From positions 7,626,001-7,690,000 of the forward strand of contig BTRK01000003.1 of assembly GCA_036245805.1 (NCBI GenBank): a stretch of 64,000 nt of DNA. Direction: 5' to 3'. Within the stretch, counting starts at the first letter, position 1. The number at the start of each line of letters is the position of its first letter. Position numbers and translations under genes: made by a program. Under the pieces are notes generated by a model, which searched no databases, had not been told where the DNA came from, and worked only from the letters and a program-made list of their open reading frames with translations. This document shows positions 10,156-21,700 of this stretch, piece by piece. This DNA is from Pristionchus mayeri (lineage: Eukaryota; Nematoda; Chromadorea; Rhabditida; Neodiplogasteridae).

Positions 10156-13100
10156 TCAGAAGACCTTTGGAGCGATGATCATCACAATGCAGACGATAGT
10201 GAAGAGAATGTCGGCGACAAGGGCAGCGTACCACACCTTCTGCTCCCATCTGGAAAAGGGAGGAATACGGTAGGGAGTGATTATCGATCGAAGATTGGTA
10301 AGATTTGACTACTGTAGAAATATTGAAAAAAATTTATACAACGGATTCGCTCGACAATTGACTATTTCAGTAAACAACTACTTCCATTAATTTTGTGAAA
10401 CATAAAATGCGCTTGATAAGTGCGTGTCCCACAATTTTGTGACATATTAATCAAAATTCCGATGACCATAATCTGATCCTTGATCGCGATCATTACTGTT
10501 GCTATTCAACACATTATACATGCGGTATCAGAACGTATTCCCTAATAGTTGGCGCTGTCATTCGAAAAAAAGGAAAGTACTGAAGATATGCCCTTCCCCA
10601 GCCCCTTACCGCTTTTATTAGAATCATTCCATATGTAAATCGCATGTAGAAATCTATTTATTCTATTCCATACCTGTGCTTTCTGAAGTTGCGCAGCAGT
10701 ACGATCCCGAGGAGAACTCCCGCCACGAAACCGCCGATGTGAGATACGTACGAGATCTGGAGTACGGTAGGATTACGGTAGATGGGAAATATTGTTTGCT
10801 CATAAATCAATATTCGATATCTGCTTCTATTGATATGTACGGTCGACTGCTACCATATTTCTTGGCACATTTACCGTATGCTAGGAGATCTACAATATAC
10901 CTCATTTCGAAGGATAGTTGGACTTTATAGGCCTAAGAAAATTAATGGTTGAGAAGGCTTCAAGAGAAGGCAGCGTCAGAGGAATTTGAATTAGATTTTT
11001 TACCATTTGGGGACGATCTATTGCTCGTCAACAACCTTTCAGCTCTTCTTGAAACATAAATTACGCTAGAATCTGGAGTGTTAGTTTTCTCACTCGAAAA
11101 GAATCCATGTGCATGAGAATTAAATGCTTCTTCGCTCTCTCGCCAATGTTATAATATTAACGTAGTATTTTCTTGCATTCACCCGAGATGATTCCTACCA
11201 CACGATCTCTACATGAATTTACCAATTTCCAATGAAATTAATAGATCCAATAGTATCACACTATGAATAGTTAAGTTCTATTGGATAGGGCAGGTATTAT
11301 ATTGGAAAGTTATGTAACATTTACCGACCCGAGATGATTCCTCCGATGTAAACTAGTATCGTCCTCCACTGGTGCACGAGTTCCAGCGGGATTCCCAGAA
11401 TGAGCTGAGTGAGGACATTGAAGACGATGTGGTAGATGCCGATGTGGACGAAGGCGTATCTTAGATGGGACAGTTGATCATTGATCTTTGCTCTTTAATG
11501 GTCGATGATTGGTCTTTGATCTTTGTATGATACTGAATTCTCGCGGCGTTGCGGCGCTCTGCGACAGTTTTGCAATGTCGGACTACCTTCATTTTGCGCG
11601 CTATCTCGTCAATCAGAGTGGTGAGAGCGAATACAGGATGAAAAGAACCAGTTTTTTGCAATGGCATGACTAATCTGAGTCGGTGATGTTTGGTCTTTGG
11701 ATCTTTCTAACCGATTGCAGTAATGTTTCAATTTGTTCAACGTCAAACGAACTGGTCACGCCTGTGTTTCACGAGTGCTATGTATTAATCGAAACGAGGA
11801 AGAAGCAATAGTGCCGGGCGTGCTTGCAACAAAATCAAAAACAATACATTTTTTCACCTTCTACATCTCAGAGTCTTTGATGTTTGGAGATGAGCTTTCA
11901 TGGTGATCTTTGACACATCACTCTTTTACTTTCGAACTCTCTCTTTCAATTAAACGGTAGTGGGAGCCATAAACCATAATCTGGCTAATCCTTCGGCAGT
12001 GTAGCTTTCAGTAAAGAAACAACAACAACAACAAACAAACAAGGGATGACTCACGTGAAGAACCGCCAGACTTCCTCGAGTTTGTTAGGGGAGAGGATGA
12101 GCGGAGACTGAATGGGCACGGGCTTGTTCACCTGAGAAAGGAAGGATTACTGTAAGGGTACCGTAAGGTATCACAGGACTACTGTATAGGAACTATGTCA
12201 GCTAAGATCCTCGCCTGAACGCCCTCTCCGCTCTGGACGACGTAGTAGACGTAGATGGCGATTTGGATGATCGAGATGAGCAGCATGAAGAGAGGAGGAG
12301 GACAGCATTTGTACTTCTGGAACGGATACGGTACGATATCATTATCATTAGGTTACTGTTGCAAGGGGATACTGTAATTTTGAACCAAATGATGTGTGAT
12401 TACTGTAGGGATACGACAGTTACAAATAAATGGGCATTTGAAGGAGTTTGAGGCAATAGTGCAATACTGTACTTGTAGAGATAGCGGCCTACGGTATCCT
12501 ACCTTAGTTGAACAGATCACTGTAGACCAAATTCTAGATTACGGTATTTGATTACCGTATTAATTATTAGATTACGGAACCTGGGTTAGATTTTTCCTAG
12601 ACGGAAAAGATTACGGTACCTGGAGGTAATCGAAGTGCTCGGCTCGCTTACTCTTCGGCATGACCATCTGAGCGGCGTGGAAGATAACATGACGGAGGTG
12701 GAGTCGCTTGGCGCGAGAGAGCTGAGAGAGGAGCAATCATTGATCGATTATGGAGTAATTATCGATTTTTTCTCTTGTATTAGGATTGAGGGGGTGATTA
12801 CTGATTAATTAGTGCAATATCGAATTTTTCCGAGCTGGAGAGCTGACGAAGATTGATTATTGATTGATTGCTGATAATTATATATTTTCGAATATCGATT
12901 AATTATGGAGACAATATCAGAACTATTATGGCTCGAAGTACTAGATGCGAGCGAGAAACCAGATATCACTGTGCGAATTGTGCGCATTCATTTGCCAGCG
13001 AAAATCCAAAGAGAATTGCCAGGAGCAATTGATAATCGTATCTTTTTCAATGTCTTTGTTCACTTTCCACCTGGCGATAGATACTGATACCAAGCAGCGA

Positions 13101-13565
13101 GTGGGGTGGCTTCGCGATAAGTGACTTTCGTCATTCTGCGCTTTCTTTCGCCGAGCATGCTAATGTGAGAGAGCATTTCCAAAGAAGGGAGCAATGTCTT
13201 GCGAACCCGTAAGTAAGTAAGAACTAATCGATAGTTGTCAAGCTTTGTTCTCTATCGCAGTCTCGCAGGGAAAAAATACATTTTAAAAACATGATAAGTT
13301 TAGATCTCATTTCGGAGCGCGCAGAACTGAATGAAGAGTATTGTTGAGAATTTTAATAACACTTCCTGCGAGGAACTGATCATCGTTTCAGAATAATAAG
13401 TGATTTTGTAGCAGTCGTGAAGCACAGATTCCCCTTTTTTGATTGTTAAAATTGTCATTTTTTTTTTCAATTTTGCTAGAAAAATTGACTTACCAGCGTG
13501 CAGAACTCGGCGAAGTCGATAATGTTGTCCTTGTTCATGTCGATGCCGTGCAGCATCGCGTCAAC
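10156..13565 (-). pseudogene. EF-hand rhomboid copy 1, catalytic-serine exon deleted
   Basis: Exons on the minus strand: 13565-13494 (EF-hand), 12721-12620, 12316-12215, 12131-12055, 11459-11329, 10756-10674 and 10249-10156. The first has a canonical calcium loop DMNKDNIIDFAE. The third starts KYKCCPPPLFMLLIS and is TM1. The fourth is VNKPVP...; the fifth is TM2 with HIVFN and LGIPLELVHQ. The sixth holds the SHIGGFVAG histidine, and the last ends IAPKVF-stop. Against copy 2, about 585 bp is missing at about 10914, removing the exons for GASGG and for NWSEMEFAP. Joining TM2 (ends phase 1) to the histidine exon (starts phase 0) breaks the frame, so a protease cannot be made. The TM1 exon uses a GC donor (CAG/GCGAGG), and the TM2 exon donor has drifted to GTCGGT. 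The start codon is not seen. The N-terminal half remains open and could yield a short EF-hand/TM protein. Confidence 0.8.
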
Positions 13566-14349
13566 CTGAAAAATAAACTTCGTAATTCGGGTAACCGACA
13601 ATTTTTGTGCAGAAAATTCGCAATTAGTCGTTGCGGCGCTCTGCAAGAGTTTGAATTTCTGGCTCGCTTCGTTCTGTGTGCTCTCTCAAACAAGCGAGAG
13701 AGGAGGCAGAAAGAACCTTTTTTGCCATGCCATCCATGTTATGAAATATAATTATATAATTTTGTAAATGCATTTTTTAATAATTTATGATATTTTGGCA
13801 CTCAGTGACAGATATCATGATTATTGCAACGTGGGAAAACTAAAAGCTCTGAGAGTAGAAACCAATTGAAATTGGAATGAAGTTGATGAACTTGTGTCTC
13901 ACAGTTCTTCCAAGTGCACTGGGGTATCGACGTTTTTACTTACTGTGTCCTTATCTCTTTAAAATAAAAATATTTTTGTTATCGTCCAGATATCACGATA
14001 TTGAATCATTATGTAGATCAGGAGTCTCATTACAACTCTGCGTGCTCGGCGGTCTGACCAGCGAGAGAGCACGTAGAATGGGGAGAGCAAGACAGTGAGT
14101 TCACTGATCATATCGTAAGAGGGTGCTTAGAAACTTCCAAGAGTTTCCATATCTCGAACGCATCCGTTTATTCTTTTCTCTAGTCCCGGCTGACTCGTCG
14201 CCTTCACAAGTACAGCTAGCTACATGGACTAGATGAGCTTCAGATTAAGCCCCGCAGAGAACGGTACCTTAAACTGTTGCTGCATTATGCCTCACACTTC
14301 AGCGATGCAAATATCATTACCGTCGAAGACAAGCTGAATATCCAAAATA
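13566..14349. other. Upstream of rhomboid copy 1, no exon seen
   Basis: The gene should continue upstream with at least an initiator exon, but no splice-bounded frame is convincing. The 102-residue frame at 13443-13751 is the antisense of the EF-hand exon plus intron. Confidence 0.4.
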
Positions 14350-15248
14350 TTAGGTTGATTCATAAGTTTCACTCCAAGGCTTTTCTATAGTTTACTCGCT
14401 TGCGGTTGACTTGTGTTCAGGATTACTTTGGCATTATTTGAGTGACATTAGGTGCACATAAATTATATCTTTTATGTGAATCAATTTCACTTCGTTCCGC
14501 AGTAAAAAATATTTTTCGAAAAAGTGACGAATTGACCGATTTTTGAGTGGTGTGTTCAATCCGCCGCTTACACAAAATGAATGTGATTCAACTGCTGTAT
14601 TTTTGTGACGTCATTACATGAGGGTCAATGTCTCCGAAAAATACTTGAAATCTGAATTTCAGAATCTCTCGAAGAGCGAGCGCAGTCAAAATGAGCGAAA
14701 CCGGCCAACAAATTTCGATTATACGATTCTTCCAAATGTGGCTTTTGAATGACATGCTGACTCTCCACAATTATTTAATGATAGCATCCACATGATATGC
14801 TCTTCCACTTCTGCTAAATTTAAGACCATTCGCTCGTTCACCAGAAATGCGCAGCTCCGAGAAACAAATTCTGCAAGATTCATGTACTCTTAACTATGAA
14901 ATTCGTGCATATCTGCTCACGCAGTTTCAAGGTTGATCCGATGCAAGCCAATTATAAGAATGCCCACTCAAAATACTTTACGGAAATAGTGTTGTTGTGG
15001 CGCTATCATTATTACGCAAGGAGCACCATTTCATCAAATTATATGTCTCAAATTTCAAGTTTGTAGTATTTCGGTCCTTGACATTGCAGTATAATCGATT
15101 GATAATGAATGAGTATAGGTGCGATATAGAGAGCGCACATGTACTAATATCGCACAAAAAAGAATGAGAGAATTCATTAAGTTCGAAGGAAATGATAGTT
15201 CAAAAACTGCAGGAGTGAATTTGGAGCGAAACTTATGAATCAACCTAA
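14350..15248. mobile_element. Non-autonomous mariner-type element, 0.9 kb
   Basis: The left end TTAGGTTGATTCATAAGTTT and the right end ACTTATGAATCAACCTAA are inverted repeats continuing to TTTCGCTCC on the inner side, with TA on both flanks (ATAT before, TAAC after). This is a distinct TIR family from the element at 2664-3583. No transposase motif is visible inside. Confidence 0.8.
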
Positions 15249-15344
15249 TAACATAACCATTGTCTCGGATCCTGAAGAATCCTAAAATAGTTGTGGTTTC
15301 ACTGGTTCTCTAACCATCCCCTTTATATCAGGTATTGGGATGCA

Positions 15345-15789
15345 TTTTGCTCAATGGTCAAATTTCCTCTCTTTGCAGTCATTCCTGACGTCAAGATCGA
15401 TACGGAGTACTACATGAAACACATCCCCGAAGACGCGCTTCCACTCTGAGCTCGTTCCGACTTCGGTCAAGAACACTGGATCTTTCAGAGAGATTCTGCT
15501 CCATTCACAAGGCAAATTCCATGCTGGACACCCATGCACCCGTCAAAACGACTCTCACTGATTGACCCCCTAACTCCCCCGATCTTAACCCCTAGACTTC
15601 AGGGTTTAGGAGCGTAGTAGTTCAAGATGTCCTCTAACAAGAACTCGACACTAACCCCTCTGAAGGCCGCCCTTCTCAAAGAATGAGTCGAAATCTATGA
15701 AAAGTTCATGCGGGAATCGATAGGTGGATTTGAGAAGACACTCAAGGCCAGTCTCAGAGCAAATGGAGGCCCCATCAAACGTAGATAGT
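15345..15789 (+). pseudogene. Dead DD37D (maT-like Tc1/mariner) transposase, 3' half
   Basis: Readable pieces in changing frames: VIPDVKIDTEYYMKH, then the second catalytic Asp in FQRDSAPF, then NSPDLNP with the third Asp block interrupted by a stop, and a C-terminus LKASLRANGGPIKR. The same C-terminal pattern (LKAVVKANGDQIE) ends the transposase at 50.7 kb, which identifies the family. Several stops and frameshifts are present and the 5' half is missing. It lies between two repeat elements and no TIRs can be assigned to it. Confidence 0.75.
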
Positions 15790-15914
15790 ATGTTACTATT
15801 ACCCATATGGCTGGTAAACTTTGTCATAAAATATATCCCTCAAGTTCGCTTCCAAAGGTAGGAAACATTTGAAAACAGTAGTCTACGTAATTATGGCGTA
15901 CCCTGTGGTTCATG

Positions 15915-17278
15915 TACAGTAGCGCTCAAAAGTAATGAAACGATTTGAATTTTTCATATAACTTTTTCTACCGTTGACTTAGCAAGTTCAATGTTGGGGC
16001 GCTATATACCAAATCAATCGAAGAATACGATGCGAGTATTGCATCATCACGCGCCGTATAACTAATTGCGTAGTGATGACGCAATCGAATTTCACTTTTT
16101 CAAACAGGCTTTATTCTTACATAGATTTTTTCCAACTTGCCAAACTTTCTGTGGTTGGAGTTATGCCCGAGGCCTACCCAGAAAATTTTTTTGAGGTTGC
16201 TGCGCGACCGCACGTTTGCTGCAGCCTTGCTGCAAAAAGGGGGGCTGAAATTCAGAACTCAGCTCCCAGATTAGCTAGAAACTCGTTCAAAGCATCAAAA
16301 TGATCGCTATCATGAATAGAGATGATAATGAGAATATGAACACAATTTTTCATAATTTTCCCTCAGGGCATGAAAAAATCACTTTTTTGCATGACCATTT
16401 TTTGGACACTCATAATTTTGTGGGAAATGTCGATAAAAATCTGGTTTTCACATAAGAATGTTCAAAATGTATTGAAGATCTGATTCCCAACTTTTTAGAG
16501 CGATTATTTTTAGAGCGGATATCTTTACTGCCCGCTGCGTGCGTTTTTCGGAGGTATACTAGGGTTGGGAAACACCGTGTTTACTCACTCTCGTCGTCTG
16601 CACTCTCTCGCTCATAGTGGTAAACAGTGTGTTTCCCGACCCTAGTATACCTCCGAAAAACGCACGCCGCGGGCAGTAAAGATATCCAATCGCTCTAAAA
16701 AGTTGGGAATCAGATCTTCAATACATTTTGAACATTCTTATGCGAAAACCAGATTTTTACATACATGTCCCACATAGTTATGAATATCAAAACAATGGTC
16801 ATCCAAAAATGTGATTTTTTCATGCCCTGAGGGCAAATTATGAAAAATTTTGTTCATATTCTCATTATCATCTCTATTCATGATAGCGATCATTTTGATG
16901 CTTTGAACGAGTTTCTAGCTAATCTGGGAGCTGAGTTCTGAATTTCAGCCCCCATTTTTGCACCAAGGCTGCAGCAAACGTGCGGTCGCGCAGCAACCTC
17001 AAAAAAATTTTCAGGGTAGGCCTCGGGCATGACTCCAACCACAGAAAGTTTGGCAAGTTGGAAAAAATCTATGTAAGAATAAAGCCTGTTTGAAAAAGTG
17101 AAATTCGATTGCGTCATCACTACGCAATTAGTTATACGGCGCGTGATGATGCAATACTCGCATCGTATTCTTCGATTGATTTGGTATATAGCGCCCCAAC
17201 ATTGAACTTGCTAAGTCAACGGTAGAAAAAGTTATATGAAAAATTCAAATCGTTTCAATACCTTTGAGCGCTACTGTA
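15915..17278. mobile_element. Foldback (palindromic) element with Tc1-like ends, 1.36 kb
   Basis: The ends read TACAGTAGCGCTCAAAAGT and its complement finishing GAGCGCTACTGTA, so the element carries Tc1-like CAGT termini with TA on both sides. Arms of roughly 640 bp are near-perfect inverted copies around a short centre at about 16565-16640, itself symmetrical (GTATACTAGGGTTGGGAAAC and complement). Because of the symmetry the same 76-residue frame appears on both strands (16073-16303 and 16890-17120); this is an artefact and not a gene. Confidence 0.85.
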
Positions 17279-18728
17279 TGTATATTAAATTATCTTTCAC
17301 CGATTTTGTTTCAATTTTACTTTGCACTTTTTTACATTGCACATCCAAACAAAGGAATTCGTTGCTTTGACACGCTGTGTTGGAGAGAGCGAGACTACTC
17401 TTCACGGGAGAGCAAGGGATGTAGAGGGAGCGTGCGGAACATTTGGGAAAGGAAAATATCATATCACACCTTGAAAAATAAATTTCATGAATCTTTGTCG
17501 GGGAGACCGCGCTGTCCCCGAATTGAGGATAAAAATGGTCGGGGACAATCGAAATGACTATTTTTCCATCCCTAGTACAGACAACATTGTTTAAGTTGGA
17601 ATCAATGGCAAACGAAAAGGAGTGAGATGGAAAAGAATGAAGGCTGTCTTCGGGCGATGGACACTAATGAATGCAAAGAGACTAATGAACGGATGCCTTC
17701 CTTGAGCTGAGCTGAAGGGAAGGAGGAGAGCATTGTAATCAATATTTTCGATTCGTTCAATGACAATCTTGAGAAAGAAGTGACAGAGGATCAATAAACT
17801 GGCAGTTTTTATTATTTTTAATATCTGGTCTGAAAATCAGTTAGTTGTCTACCCGAATTGATGACTCGATAGAGTATTCAATGGCGAGCGCAATATCTTC
17901 GTTGCGGGACTCCCTAACATCTGTTCACGTTACCCCTTCTTTACATTCGTATCCAATACTCGCAATCTTTACCTTTCTGGAACCCAGACCACGCTGGTTA
18001 GTGTAGCTATGATAGATAGGCACTCTCTCTCTTATCCATGGCCCATCTCCTTCTCTCCTCACTTCTCGCTCACTTTTCTCTCTCAATCTCTCCTGCTCTC
18101 TCTCTCTCTTCCTAGTAGTGCCCACCTATAGAACGGATGCCCATAAAAGGAAGGTATGCTTCTGGGAATGTTGATCTCATATAACTTGTTACACTTACTA
18201 TCTAACATACCCTGTGGCTATTCTCGATAGCGGGAATAGGTATTCCACTCTCACTTCAAGACCGGAACCTTCCGATCTCATGCGTAAATATTGCACAAAT
18301 GCATCACAGCACTGTTAACACGGTTAGCATGTTTCGTTCAATCTTGGAATGGCCTTGCAAGGAATGACTCTTTTCATTATACGTTTTCTTTCACCGATCC
18401 AACCGATTGAAGAGTGTTTATAATTAATGTCGTGCAAAAAATGAGAAAGGGACACATTTGAATTCCCGCAAAAAATTCAGATACCTAAAAAGTTCAGACA
18501 CCCCATGTCTTGGAGCCAAAATATGGATTTGCGGGAATTCGAATATGTCCTTTCCCTTACATTCATTGCATTTTTCCACGTCATGAATTCTACACACAAA
18601 TGTATAATTGAGAGATTCATTTCTTGCCAAGCGAACTCTCCTTGTCTTTTTTCCACCGCACATCGATTCCTTGTTATGTCATCTCTGAATCAATCGGCTT
18701 CTTGTAGGAATCGACTGGCGACAATAGC
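17279..18728. other. Intergenic; upstream region of the 484-codon gene
   Basis: No exon is recognised. From about 17895 to 17944 there is an end of the family-1 TTAA MITE (GGGACTCCCTAACATC then CGTTACCCCTTCTTTA) without a matching left end. A CTCTC-rich block lies at 18020-18115. The small inverted repeat around 18470-18550 (GAATTCCCGCAAAA / GCGGGAATTC) is noted. The likely start codon of the next gene is at 18729, preceded by TTGTAG, which could be an acceptor or trans-splice site. Confidence 0.45.
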
Positions 18729-21700
18729 ATGCCAAACACCACCGGCCCGTCCACTGTCTCCGCTTCCCATTCTTGCAATGCCCCACGCAACGGTGCTTCC
18801 GCCACCCTGGATCTATCCTCTGATGAGGACTGGAGTGAAGGATCCAGTGACGAATCGACTGATGAGTCCAGTGATGAATCGAGTGAGGATGAGATGGAGA
18901 CCAGTAAAGGCAAGATAAGGCTAAAGGTGCAGACAAGTCAAGCGATTTTACAGTATGTATGGAGAGCAGTGCGGACTCGGAGACTCCTTGTCCATTCGAC
19001 ATGATGCTAGAAGCGTGTACCGGAGATCTCGAAATGGAGAAGGCGCTGCAGGAGACCCCCAAGCTCATCGTGAATGAGGAAATGCAGGATATTTCTGAAG
19101 GCCTTCTCTGGGTGGGTATCGAGCATTTCCATTTTTTCCTCAGAAAATAGAGCTGCCAATAGTATCCCACATGAGAATATGTAATTGCTACATTGGTAGT
19201 GTTTTGAGTGATTAGATTAAACGTTGTTCTGATTGAAACGCAAAATAAGAGTGAAACGAGTTTATTGATCTGGCACATTCAATTATGGTAGATTATTTCT
19301 TGTAACGTATTAAAGAATGAGTAACACGAAAAATTAGTCGAATCCTCCATGTTTGTTGGTAATAAAGTTCAGAAGCACTCATAGCAGGGGACTCCCTAGC
19401 ATCCATTCGTGTTACCACTTCTTTAAGAGGCCGGTTGTGTAAGAATCGGACAATGTCTAATTGGGTCTGGCACATCCAATTTTCGAAATCTTGGTAAAAG
19501 GGGTTCTCGAGGGTGCTGATCATCGTGGCCAACTTCATTTTGCACCATCTCGATCGGGTGAGCCAGGCTGCATGTGGGCACTACCTCTTTTTCAAGCTAT
19601 ATCTCGGGAACCGATTATTGAAAATACTTCAAAATTGCGCAGCAGTCAGCTAATAGTAGTATGAATGCGATCCAAGCTAAATTTCAAATTGTGAAATATT
19701 ATGCAAATTCCAATTTTTTGATCTTGAATATAAGGTTCGGGGAAAAAAGCGAACTATACCGGCAGATGCGTCTTGTGATGGGGATCATTTTTCGTATGCA
19801 TAGTAGGGCATTATAACTAGCTTTGAATGCGCTACAATTTATTTTCTGTTTCTTTTGACCATTCAGCTTGGTTAATTTCGCGAAGTGGAAGTGGGTTTCA
19901 ATGATTTTACGAAATTAAATCTTGAAAGGTACTTAAAATAACGAATTACGTCATCAAACTTGTTGAAACTCATTCGCATTTTTCACTTTCCGCTCAAGGA
20001 AAGCAGCGCACGGCATGTGAACGCTTCAGGAAATAAATTGCAGCGTATTCAAAGCTAGTTATAATACCCTACTATGCATACGACAAATGATCCCCATCAC
20101 AAGACGCATCTGCCGGTATAGTTCGCTTTTTCCCCCGAACCTTATATTCGAGATCGAAAAAATGACATTTGCATAATATTTCAAAATTTGAAATTTAGTC
20201 TGTATCTCATTCATACTACTATTAGCTGACTACTGTGCAATTTTGAAGTATTTTCAATAATCGGTTCCTGAGATATAGCTTGAAAACGAGGTAGTGCCCA
20301 CGTGCAGCCTGGCTTAACCGATCGAGATGGCGCAAAATGAAGTTGACCACGATGATCATCAGCACCACGATGATCAGAACCCCTTTCCCAAGTTTTCGGA
20401 AATTTGCTGTGCCAGACATTGTCCGACTCTTAGGCAATTGGGCTCTTAATAGATTCAAGATTATAGGTAGTGAGGAATCTGCCGGAGCCGAATACGTGGA
20501 AGATTGTGCAGGAGAATATGAAGGAAAACGTGGAGAACATCGACTTGAACGAGGTAAACAAAACAAATGACAAAAAAATGTTATTTTTTATTTTCGTCAT
20601 CTTTCGTATGAATGAATTGATTGCTTGCGAAGTCATCTTTAGTAATACATCATTTGTGCTTAATGGTAATGCCAATTCGGCTTGGAATTGTAAGAAATCG
20701 GTTGCTGTCAATTATTGGGGTGTCCGGAAATTTGTATAATGCTTCGGAAAAAAGTCAGTTCGCGATCAAATGCTGTGATTGCGCAATCTGTTTGTCAACA
20801 ATGTATTGCATCATTCTGACGTTGAGTAGTGAGAGGATTTAATCAGTCTCCTAGTTGCTACATTTATTCTTGTGATGGACTCCCATCTCTACCTCCGAGA
20901 AGTTTTACTTCATTACTACCGTCTTGGCCGATCCGTGAAGGAGGCCCACTCTGCCCTGGCCCTGTCGGAAGGAGCTGACGCCCCCTCCATACCCTTCTGC
21001 TATAAGTGGTTCTCCCGCTTCAAGAAAGGGCAGTTTGGTCTCGATGATCAACCCCGCTCTGGACGCCCTCCCTCCCTCGATCAGCCTCTCGTTCTCCGCA
21101 CACTGAAGCGCAAGCATGGCCAGTGTGCGTGAGTTGAAGAAGGATACTGGTACTCCCAGATCAACGGTGTCCGATATCCTCCATCGATCTGGGAAGAAGT
21201 CGAAACTCCCACAAGTGATTCCCCATGACCTCTCCCCCGAACAGCTGAAAATCGTGTTCAAGTCTGTCGGGAATTACTCCATCGTAGATCCAATCTTCGA
21301 TGGGTCAATTCCATCATCGCTACAGATGAGAAGTGGATCACGTACGATAACCCTGTGAGGAGACTGCAATGGGTGGATGCAGATGAGAAGCCCACGCCCG
21401 TCCCGAAGAAGGAAGAGCACGGAAAGAAGGAACTCCTCTGCTTCTTCTTCTCAGTGCTCGGTCCCATATACTGGGAGATCCTCGCCCCTGGCACCAGCAT
21501 CAATGCCAACCTCTTCTCTGAACAACTGGAAGATGTCGCGATCAGAGTCCCTCCCAGACTCCTGAACCAGGGCAAAATTCTTCTTCTGATGGACAATGCT
21601 CGCCTACATCGAGCGAAGATGACCCAGAAGAAAATGGACGAGCTGAAGATCGAGAGGATTCCCCATCCACCGTATTCCCCGGATCTCTCCCCATGCGACT

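Noticed and set aside
5411..10156. One long rhomboid gene using exons of both copies
   Set aside because: Copy 1 already contains its own histidine and terminal exon with a stop before copy 2 begins, so a joint transcript would need to skip them; nothing in the sequence supports this.
16073..17120. Two almost identical 76-residue frames on opposite strands (16073-16303 plus, 16890-17120 minus)
   Set aside because: They are mirror images produced by the arms of one palindrome. No splice sites, homology or codon pattern support a protein.
18679..19278. 199-residue minus-strand frame
   Set aside because: It is antisense to the first two exons of the 484-residue gene, whose plus-strand exons have matching phase and splice sites.
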